Origin: an uncultured Bacteroidales bacterium
GTDB lineage: Bacteria; Bacteroidota; Bacteroidia; Bacteroidales; Paludibacteraceae
NCBI GenBank assembly: GCA_900320865.1
Contig: ONTT01000005.1
Span: 38,365-102,364, forward strand
Reading direction: 5' to 3'
DNA: 64,000 nucleotides
The position numbers were made by a program, and so were the translations under genes. Below are positions 40,533-49,433 of this stretch, in pieces. The notes beneath the pieces were generated by a model. The model worked only from the letters and a program-made list of their open reading frames with translations. It was not told the origin of the DNA and ran no database searches. Numbering within the stretch: position 1 is the stretch's first letter; each line of letters opens with the position of its first letter.

Positions 40533-41975
40533 ATGCGAAAAATTTTATGTATCCTCAGTGCCGTTTTAATGACCTCAATGGTTTCGGCGCAATCCCTGGA
40601 AGAGCAATTTAATGCTTTCCGCCAAGCAGCAGAAGATCATTATGCTTCGTTCCGCGAGGCAGCGAATGCGCATTATGCTGAGTTCTTACGTTCCGCATGG
40701 GAGTATTACGAGCAGACACCTGCCATACCTCGTCCGGAAGATAACCCCACTCCTCCGGTGATTTACAAGGATGATAAGAAGAAGCACCGGGATGAGGAAA
40801 TTAAGGCCGATCCCGTACCGCAACCACTACCCGAACCGACACCTCAACCGATCGAACCGGTGATCGAGAATGATGCACCGATGGATGTTGTGCGCGTGGA
40901 GTTCTATGGTAGCACCGTCGAGGCACGTTTTCCTCAAACGGACCGTTTATCCTTAACGAGGATTAATGGCGACCGTATTGCGGAGGCATGGGAACAGGTA
41001 GCAAAAGGGAAATATGAGAACCTGCTTTACGATTGTTTGGCAGCGCGCGATACCTATCGTTTGAGCGACTGGACCTATATCCAACTCCTGCAGAAGATTA
41101 CAGAAAAGAAATACGGGCGCTCGAATGAGGCCGTTTTGCTTCAGGCTTATCTGTACGCCAACTCAGGCTATAAGATGCGTCTTGGCGCTTCTCCTGACGG
41201 GCAGATTCACCTGCTCGTAGGTAGCAACTATATTCTCTATGATAGATCTTTCTATTCCTTGACCGAAGGACGTTTCTTCCCGCTGACGGAAGTGAATGGC
41301 GGTTTAGCAATTTGTCAAGGTTCTTTTGAGGGCGAGAAACCGTTCTCTCTGCTGATGACGAAAGAACCACAGTTGGCGGCGAAGAATGAGCAGGCGCAGA
41401 CGCGCAAAGCAAGAACAGGACTGACGGCAACTTGCTCGATTAACCGCAACCTCATTGATTTATATAATGACTACCCGACGGGTCAGTACGGTGAGGATTT
41501 CGGAACGCGTTGGGCAGCTTATGCAGATGCACCGATGCCGGAGTTGGTGAAGAAAGATCTCTATCCGGCGCTGATGGAAGGTGTACGCGGTGTGCCGGAG
41601 GCTCAAGCCGTGAACAAACTGCTTAACTGGGTTCAAACGGCTTTTGAATACGAGTATGACGATAAGGTATGGGGTCAGGACCGTGCGTTCTTCCCTACGG
41701 AGTCGCTCTATTATCCGTATTGCGACTGTGAGGACCGCAGTATCCTCTTCTCGCGCATCGTGCGGGATTTACTTAACCTCGATGTGGTTTTGCTCTATTA
41801 CCCTGGTCACTTAGCTACAGCTGTTAAGTTGAATCAAGAGGTGAACGGTGACTACTTGATCGTAGGCGGTCAGAAATATATCGTATGTGATCCTACATAT
41901 ATCGGAGCTCCGATGGGTCGCACCATGCCCGGCATGGACAATAGTTCCGCTAAAGTCATTGCATTAAAACGATAA
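40533..41975 (+). CDS. Transglutaminase-like secreted cysteine enzyme
   Basis: 480 residues from the ATG at 40533. Signal peptide (RKILCILSAVLMTSMVSAQ), then a helical segment with repeated F-x2-A/F-x2-AxxHYA-type units (QFNAFRQAAEDHYASFREAA, NAHYAEFLRSAWEYY), a Pro-rich linker (PQPLPEPTPQPIEP), and a C-terminal transglutaminase-like domain with the Cys-His-Asp triad: C399 in CDCEDRS, H426 in PGHLATAV and D453 in VCDPTY. Family members act as proteases, deamidases or cross-linkers. As the last gene of the operon it might process or cross-link one of the LPP20/PEGA partners; that is inference. Confidence 0.78.
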   Translation: MRKILCILSAVLMTSMVSAQSLEEQFNAFRQAAEDHYASFREAANAHYAEFLRSAWEYYEQTPAIPRPEDNPTPPVIYKDDKKKHRDEEIKADPVPQPLPEPTPQPIEPVIENDAPMDVVRVEFYGSTVEARFPQTDRLSLTRINGDRIAEAWEQVAKGKYENLLYDCLAARDTYRLSDWTYIQLLQKITEKKYGRSNEAVLLQAYLYANSGYKMRLGASPDGQIHLLVGSNYILYDRSFYSLTEGRFFPLTEVNGGLAICQGSFEGEKPFSLLMTKEPQLAAKNEQAQTRKARTGLTATCSINRNLIDLYNDYPTGQYGEDFGTRWAAYADAPMPELVKKDLYPALMEGVRGVPEAQAVNKLLNWVQTAFEYEYDDKVWGQDRAFFPTESLYYPYCDCEDRSILFSRIVRDLLNLDVVLLYYPGHLATAVKLNQEVNGDYLIVGGQKYIVCDPTYIGAPMGRTMPGMDNSSAKVIALKR

Positions 41976-42009
41976 TTCATATCATTTACCATAAAAACAC
42001 ACAAAAATA

Positions 42010-43353
42010 ATGAAAGTACAAACTATCATGCAGCAATTAGCTGCAAAGCACCCGGGGGAAGCAGAGTACCTACAGGCGGTTCAAGAGGTATTGGAGTCGA
42101 TTGAAGAGGTGTACAACCAGCACCCCGAGTTCGAGCAAGCTAAGATCGTGGAGCGAATGGTGGAACCGGATCGTATCTTCACGTTCCGCGTAACGTGGAT
42201 CGATGACCAAGGTGAGGTACAGACCAACCTCGGTTACCGCGTTCAATTCAATTCGGCGATAGGCCCGTATAAAGGAGGCCTTCGTTTCCATCGTGCGGTG
42301 ACTCCGTCGATGCTTAAGTTCTTGGGCTTTGAGCAGACGTTTAAGAATGCCTTGACTACATTGCCGATGGGCGGTGCGAAAGGTGGTTCGGACTTTGATC
42401 CGGTAGGCAAATCCGACGCTGAGATCATGCGTTTCTGTCAGGCCTTTATGTTGGAACTCTGGCGTTGTATCGGTCCGGATCAAGATATTCCGGCAGGAGA
42501 TGTAGGTGTAGGTGGACGTGAGATCGGATTCCTGAATGGTATGTACCAAAAGCTCGCGCGCGAGTATCATACGGGCGTGCTGACCGGCAAGGGAATGACA
42601 TGGGGCGGTTCGATCCTCCGTCCTGAAGCAACCGGTTTCGGTGCTCTCTATTTCACACAACACTTGCTGCATGAAGCAGGCAAAGATATCAAAGGCAAGA
42701 CTGTGGCTATCTCCGGTTTCGGAAACGTAGCATGGGGTGCTGCTACCAAAGCTGTTGAACTGGGTGCCAAAGTTGTGGCTATCTCCGGTCCCGATGGTGT
42801 GGTTGCAATAAAGAACGGCATCACCAAAGAGATGATCGATTATATGCTCGTGATGCGTGCTTCTAACCGCAATAAAGTGCAAGATATGGCGGATAAGTTC
42901 CCGAAGGACTGCGTCTTCACAGCCGACAAGAAAGCATGGTCGATACCGTGCGACATCGCGCTGCCTTGTGCGTTCCAGAATGAGTTGAGCGAAGAGGATG
43001 CGAAGGAACTGAAGAAGAACGGTTGCTGGTGCTGCTGCGAGGTTTCGAACATGGGGTGCCAGCCCGGTGCGATTCATTTCTTCCAGAATAACGGTGTACT
43101 CTTTGCTCCGGGTAAGGCGGTTAACGCCGGAGGTGTAGCTACCTCAGGTCTGGAGATGACCCAGAACGCAGAGCACCTCAGTTGGAAAGCGGAAGAAGTA
43201 GATGCTCGTCTGCATCATATCATGGAGTCTATCCACGAGCAATGTGTGAAGTTCGGTCGTCAGGCTGACGGACATATTGACTATGTCAAAGGTGCGAACA
43301 TCGCAGGATTTATGAAAGTAGCAACTGCAATGTTAGAGCAAGGAATTATTTAA
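42010..43353 (+). CDS. gdhA: NADP-type glutamate dehydrogenase
   Basis: 447 residues, the hexameric bacterial form. It interconverts 2-oxoglutarate plus ammonia and glutamate, the main ammonium entry in many gut Bacteroidota. Catalytic and binding motifs: LPMGGAKGGSDFDP, DIPAGDVGVGGREIGFLNGM, GKGMTWGGS and the Rossmann stretch AISGFGNVAWGAA. No classic promoter is visible in the 34-nt gap, but expression from the operon before is functionally odd; a non-consensus promoter may exist. Confidence 0.96.
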   Translation: MKVQTIMQQLAAKHPGEAEYLQAVQEVLESIEEVYNQHPEFEQAKIVERMVEPDRIFTFRVTWIDDQGEVQTNLGYRVQFNSAIGPYKGGLRFHRAVTPSMLKFLGFEQTFKNALTTLPMGGAKGGSDFDPVGKSDAEIMRFCQAFMLELWRCIGPDQDIPAGDVGVGGREIGFLNGMYQKLAREYHTGVLTGKGMTWGGSILRPEATGFGALYFTQHLLHEAGKDIKGKTVAISGFGNVAWGAATKAVELGAKVVAISGPDGVVAIKNGITKEMIDYMLVMRASNRNKVQDMADKFPKDCVFTADKKAWSIPCDIALPCAFQNELSEEDAKELKKNGCWCCCEVSNMGCQPGAIHFFQNNGVLFAPGKAVNAGGVATSGLEMTQNAEHLSWKAEEVDARLHHIMESIHEQCVKFGRQADGHIDYVKGANIAGFMKVATAMLEQGII

Positions 43354-43377
43354 TTGAAGATTGAAAATTGAAGATTT
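43354..43377. repeat. TTGAAGA heptamers between gdhA and kbl
   Basis: TTGAAGA, TTGAAAA, TTGAAGA and TTT lead from the gdhA stop directly to the ATG of kbl: the whole intercistronic gap is a 7-bp array. Confidence 0.65.
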
Positions 43378-44568
43378 ATGTATCAGGATTTTCAAAAACA
43401 CCTGCAAGCTACTTTGGCGGAGATCAAGGAGGCAGGACTCTATAAGAACGAACGGGTGATTATCACGCCGCAGTCGTCCGGCATTCAAGTAGAGGGCGGT
43501 AAGGATGTGATTAACTTCTGCGCGAACAACTACTTAGGCTTGGCAGACAATAAAGAGTTGATTCAGGCAGCCAAGGACCGCATGGATGCACGTGGCTATG
43601 GCATGGCGTCTGTGCGTTTCATCTGCGGTACACAGGACACGCATAAAGAGCTCGAGCGTGTCATCTCTGATTTCTTCGGCACAGAAGATACTATCCTCTA
43701 TGCGGCTTGCTTCGATGCCAACGGAGGTTTGTTTGAACCGCTGCTGACGGAAGAGGACGCGATCATCTCTGATGCTCTCAACCATGCGTCTATCATCGAT
43801 GGCGTACGTCTTTGTAAGGCGGTGCGTTATCGTTATGCGAACGGCGACATGGCTGACCTCGAGGAACAACTTAAAAAGGCTCAGGCGCAGCGTTTCCGTA
43901 TCATCGCGACCGACGGCGTCTTCTCGATGGACGGTAATGTATGTCCGCTGGATAAGATCTACGAACTCGCGCAGAAATACAATGCGCTGGTAATGGTGGA
44001 CGAGAGCCACTCTGCCGGAGTGGTAGGTAAGACCGGACACGGTGTGACCGAGTTGTATAACATGCGCGGCAAAGTAGAAATCATCACCGGTACGCTCGGC
44101 AAGGCTTTTGGCGGTTCGGTAGGTGGTTTTACAACGGGTAAGAAAGAGATCATCGACCTGCTGCGTCAGCGTAGTCGTCCGTATCTCTTCTCGAACTCTA
44201 TTCCACCGATGATTGCTGCGGCAGGTATTAAGACTTTTGAGATCCTCACGCGCAGCAATGAACTGCAGGACCGTCTGCATGAGAACACGGCTTACTTTGT
44301 AGAGAAGATGAAAGCCGCCGGTTTCGATATCAAACCAACGCAGAGTGCTATCTGCGCAGTGATGCTGTACGATGCAAAACTGAGTCAGGTCTTTGCGGCC
44401 GAACTGCAGGAAGAGGGTATCTACGTCACTGGCTTCTATTATCCGGTGGTACCGAAGGGCCAAGCGCGTATTCGCGTACAGGTTTCCGCGGCCCACACGC
44501 GCGAGCAGTTAGATAAAGGAATAGCGGCGTTTATTAAAGTTGGCACGAAACTTGCTGTACTAAAGTAA
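43378..44568 (+). CDS. kbl: Glycine C-acetyltransferase (2-amino-3-ketobutyrate CoA ligase)
   Basis: 396 residues, alpha-oxoamine synthase family. It cleaves 2-amino-3-oxobutyrate with CoA to glycine and acetyl-CoA. Motifs: NFCANNYLGLADN, VDESHSAGVVGKTGHGVTEL and the PLP-lysine region TLGKAFGGSVGGF. The adjacent tdh gene (3-nt gap) completes threonine catabolism and argues for Kbl rather than serine palmitoyltransferase, which has the same fold. Confidence 0.93.
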   Translation: MYQDFQKHLQATLAEIKEAGLYKNERVIITPQSSGIQVEGGKDVINFCANNYLGLADNKELIQAAKDRMDARGYGMASVRFICGTQDTHKELERVISDFFGTEDTILYAACFDANGGLFEPLLTEEDAIISDALNHASIIDGVRLCKAVRYRYANGDMADLEEQLKKAQAQRFRIIATDGVFSMDGNVCPLDKIYELAQKYNALVMVDESHSAGVVGKTGHGVTELYNMRGKVEIITGTLGKAFGGSVGGFTTGKKEIIDLLRQRSRPYLFSNSIPPMIAAAGIKTFEILTRSNELQDRLHENTAYFVEKMKAAGFDIKPTQSAICAVMLYDAKLSQVFAAELQEEGIYVTGFYYPVVPKGQARIRVQVSAAHTREQLDKGIAAFIKVGTKLAVLK

Positions 44569-44571
44569 ATT

Positions 44572-45597
44572 ATGAAAGCATTAGTTAAGAGATATGCTGA
44601 ACCGGGTATCTGGATGGAGGATGTGCCGGTGCCGGAGATCGGTGTGAACGATGTGCTGATCAAAGTGACCAAAGCCGCTATTTGTGGCACGGACCTGCAT
44701 ATGTATAAATGGGACGCATGGTCGCAAGCGCATTGCAAACCGCCCTATACGATGGGTCATGAGTTTGTGGGGATTGTGGCGGACTTGGGGCCCGGTGTGC
44801 GTAATTTCAAAATAGGCGACCGTGTAACCGCCGAAGGACATATCACGTGCGGACATTGCCGTAACTGCCGTCGAGGAATGGGGCATGTATGCGAGAATAC
44901 CATCTCATTAGGTATCATGGGACGTGACGGTTGTTTTGCAGAGTTTGTCTCGGTGCCGGAGTCTAATGTGGTGAAGGTTCATCCGAGTATTCCCGATGAC
45001 TTCGCAGCTATTATGGATCCCTTTGGAAACGCTACACACACCGCTTTGGCTTTCCCGCTCTTGGGCGAAGATGTGTTGATCACGGGAGCAGGTCTCATCG
45101 GTACGATGGCAGCTGGTATCTGTCGTTTTGCAGGAGCCAAGAACATTGTCGTGACGGATATCAATCCTTTGCGCTTGGAGATAGCCAAGAAGATGGGAGC
45201 GACCTTAACGGTGGATGGCAGCAAAGGCGAGAAGATCGAAGATGCGATGTTCCAATTAGGTATCCGGGGCTTTGATGTGGGACTCGAGATGTCGGGTGCA
45301 CCGGCGGCCTTCAACGATATGATCGAACATATGTACAAAGGAGCCAACATCGCCCAACTGGGAATCCTGCCGTCTGACACTCAGGTGAACTGGTCGGATG
45401 TGATTTTCAATGCCCTGACAATTAAAGGTATCACCGGTCGGCGGATGTGGGAGACCTGGTACCAGATGGAGCAGATGTTGGTGGGAGGTCTCGACCTTAG
45501 TCCGGTCATCACACACCGCTATAACTTCCGCGATTTCCAAAAGGGATTTGACGTGATGGTAAGCGGTCAATGTGGAAAAGTATTACTAGAATGGTAA
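44572..45597 (+). CDS. tdh: L-threonine 3-dehydrogenase, zinc type
   Basis: 341 residues, medium-chain dehydrogenase. It oxidises threonine with NAD+ to 2-amino-3-oxobutyrate for Kbl. Catalytic zinc ligands are seen in CGTDLHMYKWD and MGHEFVG; the structural zinc loop is CGHCRNCRRGMGHVC; the NAD-binding motif is ITGAGLIGTMAAGI. The gene follows kbl by 3 nt, and its end is 17 nt from the start of the M16 protease. Confidence 0.94.
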   Translation: MKALVKRYAEPGIWMEDVPVPEIGVNDVLIKVTKAAICGTDLHMYKWDAWSQAHCKPPYTMGHEFVGIVADLGPGVRNFKIGDRVTAEGHITCGHCRNCRRGMGHVCENTISLGIMGRDGCFAEFVSVPESNVVKVHPSIPDDFAAIMDPFGNATHTALAFPLLGEDVLITGAGLIGTMAAGICRFAGAKNIVVTDINPLRLEIAKKMGATLTVDGSKGEKIEDAMFQLGIRGFDVGLEMSGAPAAFNDMIEHMYKGANIAQLGILPSDTQVNWSDVIFNALTIKGITGRRMWETWYQMEQMLVGGLDLSPVITHRYNFRDFQKGFDVMVSGQCGKVLLEW

Positions 45598-45614
45598 CTA
45601 AATATTTAATGGAG

Positions 45615-48524
45615 ATGAAAAAGATTTTACTTAGCGCTTTGCTGCTTGTTGGCAGCATCGCAATGTGTTCAGCTTTCACCCGCGAGGGATTGACTGAATA
45701 CAAGTTAGCTAACGGTCTGACGGTGATGTTGTGGGAAGACCACGACCAACCGGATGTGACAGGTTATGTTGTCGTACGCGCCGGTGCAGTAGATGAACCG
45801 GTAGAGTACACCGGTTTGGCGCACTACTTGGAGCACATGCTCTTTAAGGGAACGCAACGTATCGGTGCCCTGAATTGGGAGGAAGAGAAGCCCATGTACG
45901 ACTCAATTATCGCGCTTTACGACCAGTACAGCGATGCGACCGATCCGAAGGTTCGCGAACAACTGGCTACCCAGATCAATGAGATCTCTATGCGTGAGGC
46001 AAAGATCTCCTCTACCGAGGACTTCTTTAACATGTTGGATCTCATCGGTGCAGAAGGCGTGAATGCCTATACGTCCTATGACCTGACGGCTTATCACAAC
46101 TCGTTCCCTGCAGCCGAGATGTACCGCTGGTTGACTATCTTCTCCGATCGTTTGATCAATCCGGTTTTCCGTACGTTCCAAGCCGAGTTGGAGAACGTGT
46201 TCGAGGAGTATAACATGTATGCGAACGAACCCTCTTCGCAGGTTCAGAACCAACTCTTCAAGGATATCTACCAGGGCTGTCCGTACGAGCGCGACGTCAT
46301 TGGTAAACCGGAGCACCTGAAGAACCCGCGTCTGAGCAAACTGATCGAGTTCTACAACACCTGGTATGTAGCGAACAACATGGCGCTGATCATCGTTGGT
46401 GACTTTGATACGGAGAGCACCAAACCGATGATAGAAGCTACTTTCGGTCGTCTGGAAGCAAAAGAGTTACCGGCTCGTCCCGAGTATCCGGAGGTTAAAC
46501 TGACCGGTAAGAAACACTATAACCTCGGTTATAACCCGATGGTAACATGGATCTATCCGGGCGTGAAGGAAGGTGATCCGGATCAGGATGTCCTGGATTT
46601 CGTTTGCGCACTCCTTTACAACGGTCAAACAGGTCTTTTGGACAAGGTAAACACCAAGGGTGATGTACAGTTTGCAGGTGTATATAACGATGCACGCCGT
46701 AACACCGGTCGTATCATCATTGAGGCTGTGCCGTACTACGATGCGAACCAGCAGATGTTCGAGTCCGATAAGGCTACCGAGGCTATCGTGATGCGTGAGG
46801 TAGATAAAATCAAGAGCGGTAACATCCCTGATGACCTCATCGCGAACGTAAAACGCATGTATGCTCAAGGTGAAAAGCTCACCAACGAGAATTCGTCCGC
46901 TAAGATGCAAGCTCTCGTACAGTGCTTCACCTATAATCAACCGATCGATGATATCTTCACCCAGTATGCGAAGATCCAGGCCCTCACCAAAGACGAGATA
47001 GTACGTGTAGCGAAGAAATACTTCGGCGCCGATCATATGACTATCTCCTTCGACGAAGATGTCAAGACCATGAAGGCGAAGACGCTACCGAAGCCGAATA
47101 TCAAACCGCTTGATCCGGTGAAGAATGCGAAGACCGAATATGCTGCGGAGTTCCAGAAACTGCCGAAGGGTGAACTCAAACAAACCTTCAATGACTTCAA
47201 TAGCGTGAAGGTAAGTTCGCTCGGAGAGAATGTGAAGCTGCACTATACGCCGAATACCAAGAATGATATCTTCTCCCTCACCCTCCGTTATGGTATCGGT
47301 TCAGAGGAGATGCCGTTGCTGCCGTACGCAACCCAACTCATGGAGAACGCAGGTATCATGGGTGAGAAACCGCTTGAAGGTAAGGACTTCGACCAACAGA
47401 TTGCTGAGCTGGGTGGTTCTGTATCCTATGGTTGCAGTGATTCCTATTTCACGATCTCTGTATCCGGCGAGGATGAGAACATCGGAAAGATCATGAACCT
47501 CGTGAACCGCCAGTTGCTCATGCCGTATCTCGAGCAGAAGCAGTTGGATGCTGTCAAGGGTTCTGAGTTCTTCAACCGTTACAGTCGTCAGCAACGTACT
47601 GCTGTACAGAAGAGCGCACTGCTCCAATATGCCCTCTATGGCAAGAAATCCGCTTATTTGGATGAGGTGAAGTTCATCGATGTATGGAATTTGGACGGAG
47701 TGCAGGTTCAACGTCTGGTAGCTCAGGCTCGTACCTTCGCGCTGGATGTGTTCTACTGCGGTACTCTGCCCGAGGAGAAAGTGGTTGTTGAACTGCCGTT
47801 GACCGAAGGTATGCAACCGTCTAAGTCGCCGTTCATCAAGGATCGTGTCAGCTACGATAAACCGACCGTCCTCTTCTTGCCGAACAGCAATGTACAGCAG
47901 GCTGACCTCTATTTCTATATCAACGGTAAACCCTATGATATCGCAATGGATGTGGCTTCGGATGCATTCAACCAGTATATGTCCGGTGGTTTCACGGGTG
48001 TCATCATGAATGAGATTCGTGTAAAGCGCTCGATGGCTTATAGCGCATATGGCGTTAACGCTACGCCGGCTCTGCAAGGTAAGGACTGCTATTTCTACGG
48101 TTATGTAGGCACCCAGAGTGATAAGGTGGTAGATGCTATCAACGTATACATGGATATCCTCAGCGACATGCCGAAAGACTCGACCAACCTCGCTGCTCTG
48201 AAGGCTTCGCTTAAGCAGGCTTCGCAAACGGCTAAACCGTCTATGCGCTCCAAAGCTGCTACATACGAGTACTGGCAGCGTCTGGGCTACAAAGACGACC
48301 CGGCTAAGGTGAATGCCGAGGCTATCGACGCGTTGACCTTCGAGGATATCGAGAAGTTCTATGAGGAGAACATCAAGGGTAAACCCGTAACGATCATCCT
48401 CATGGGTGACCCGAAGAAGATCGACCTCAAGGCTATCCAGACCAAGTGCGGTTGCAAAGTAACCAAACTGTCGCCGGCTAAACTGTTCAACTCGACACAA
48501 GAATTGATGGATGCAATCATGTAA
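45615..48524 (+). CDS. M16 family zinc metalloprotease, double-domain
   Basis: 969 residues from the ATG at 45615. A signal peptide (KKILLSALLLVGSIAMCSAF) leads into the first M16 domain with the inverted zinc motif HYLEHMLF and the downstream glutamate in ELENVFEEYN. A second, inactive half begins near 545 (LGENVKLHYTPNTKNDI). Insulinase-like enzymes degrade peptides in the periplasm. The start overlaps nothing; its 3' end overlaps era by 14 nt. Confidence 0.9.
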   Translation: MKKILLSALLLVGSIAMCSAFTREGLTEYKLANGLTVMLWEDHDQPDVTGYVVVRAGAVDEPVEYTGLAHYLEHMLFKGTQRIGALNWEEEKPMYDSIIALYDQYSDATDPKVREQLATQINEISMREAKISSTEDFFNMLDLIGAEGVNAYTSYDLTAYHNSFPAAEMYRWLTIFSDRLINPVFRTFQAELENVFEEYNMYANEPSSQVQNQLFKDIYQGCPYERDVIGKPEHLKNPRLSKLIEFYNTWYVANNMALIIVGDFDTESTKPMIEATFGRLEAKELPARPEYPEVKLTGKKHYNLGYNPMVTWIYPGVKEGDPDQDVLDFVCALLYNGQTGLLDKVNTKGDVQFAGVYNDARRNTGRIIIEAVPYYDANQQMFESDKATEAIVMREVDKIKSGNIPDDLIANVKRMYAQGEKLTNENSSAKMQALVQCFTYNQPIDDIFTQYAKIQALTKDEIVRVAKKYFGADHMTISFDEDVKTMKAKTLPKPNIKPLDPVKNAKTEYAAEFQKLPKGELKQTFNDFNSVKVSSLGENVKLHYTPNTKNDIFSLTLRYGIGSEEMPLLPYATQLMENAGIMGEKPLEGKDFDQQIAELGGSVSYGCSDSYFTISVSGEDENIGKIMNLVNRQLLMPYLEQKQLDAVKGSEFFNRYSRQQRTAVQKSALLQYALYGKKSAYLDEVKFIDVWNLDGVQVQRLVAQARTFALDVFYCGTLPEEKVVVELPLTEGMQPSKSPFIKDRVSYDKPTVLFLPNSNVQQADLYFYINGKPYDIAMDVASDAFNQYMSGGFTGVIMNEIRVKRSMAYSAYGVNATPALQGKDCYFYGYVGTQSDKVVDAINVYMDILSDMPKDSTNLAALKASLKQASQTAKPSMRSKAATYEYWQRLGYKDDPAKVNAEAIDALTFEDIEKFYEENIKGKPVTIILMGDPKKIDLKAIQTKCGCKVTKLSPAKLFNSTQELMDAIM

Positions 48525-49416
48525 TTCTCATAAAAGCGGATTTGTCAATATTGTGGGCAACCCCAATGTTGGCAAGTCCACCTTGATGAATGCGCTGGTA
48601 GGGGAGAGGCTTTCCATCATCACATCGAAGGCTCAAACCACCCGCCATCGCATCTTAGGCATCGTTAATGGCGAGGACTTCCAGATGGTCTATTCAGACA
48701 CGCCGGGAGTCCTCTCCCCTAATTATCGCTTACAGGAGAAGATGCTGGAGTTCAGTCGCTCGGCCCTTGTGGATGCCGACGTGTTGCTCTATGTCACCGA
48801 CGTCACCGATACGGCGGACCGCAATGCGGATTTCCTGGAGAAAGTGAAGAAGATGGCTGCGGCCGGAACGAAAGTCTTCCTTATCATCAATAAGATAGAC
48901 CTGACCACCCAAGAGACACTGGAGTCATTGGTGGCTTTCTGGCATACCCAATTACCTGAAGCACAGATCTTCCCCATCTCGGCGCAGGAGCGCTTTGGAG
49001 TGGCGCAACTCTTTGATGCAATCAAAGAGGCCCTGCCTGCCGGACCGGCATTCTTCCCTAAAGATCAATTAACCGATAAGTCCGAACGCTTCTTCGTCAA
49101 CGAGATCATACGCGAGAAAATCCTGCTTACCTACGACAAGGAGATACCGTACTCCGTAGAAGTGGAAGTGGAGACGTTCCACGAGGAAGAACATATCATT
49201 CGCATCAATGCGGTGATATACTGTGAACGCGAATCGCAAAAGGGTATCCTCATCGGCAAAGCCGGCAGTGCCCTCAAACGCGTTGGATCGATGGCACGTA
49301 AGGATATCGAGGAGTTCTTCCAAAAACCTGTCTTCCTCCAGCTCTTTGTGAAGGTAGATCGGGAATGGCGCTCGAACACCAGCCGCCTCAAACACTACGG
49401 CTACGACTTATCGTAA
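48511..49416 (+). CDS. era: GTPase Era
   Basis: 301 residues. Era helps 30S subunit and 16S rRNA maturation. G1 GNPNVGKSTLMNAL, G2 around TTRHRILG, G3 DTPGVL, G4 NKIDL, and a KH domain near 205-290 with GKAGSALKRVGSMARKDIE are present. Translation starts inside the M16 gene. The C-terminal end is HYGYDLS. Confidence 0.95.
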   Translation: MQSCNSHKSGFVNIVGNPNVGKSTLMNALVGERLSIITSKAQTTRHRILGIVNGEDFQMVYSDTPGVLSPNYRLQEKMLEFSRSALVDADVLLYVTDVTDTADRNADFLEKVKKMAAAGTKVFLIINKIDLTTQETLESLVAFWHTQLPEAQIFPISAQERFGVAQLFDAIKEALPAGPAFFPKDQLTDKSERFFVNEIIREKILLTYDKEIPYSVEVEVETFHEEEHIIRINAVIYCERESQKGILIGKAGSALKRVGSMARKDIEEFFQKPVFLQLFVKVDREWRSNTSRLKHYGYDLS

Positions 49417-49433
49417 TACACCGTACACTAACC

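Noticed and set aside
42070-43077. 335-aa minus-strand open frame
   Set aside because: Antisense shadow of gdhA, whose plus-strand product is unambiguous.
47301-48500. 399-aa minus-strand open frame
   Set aside because: Antisense shadow of the M16 protease gene.
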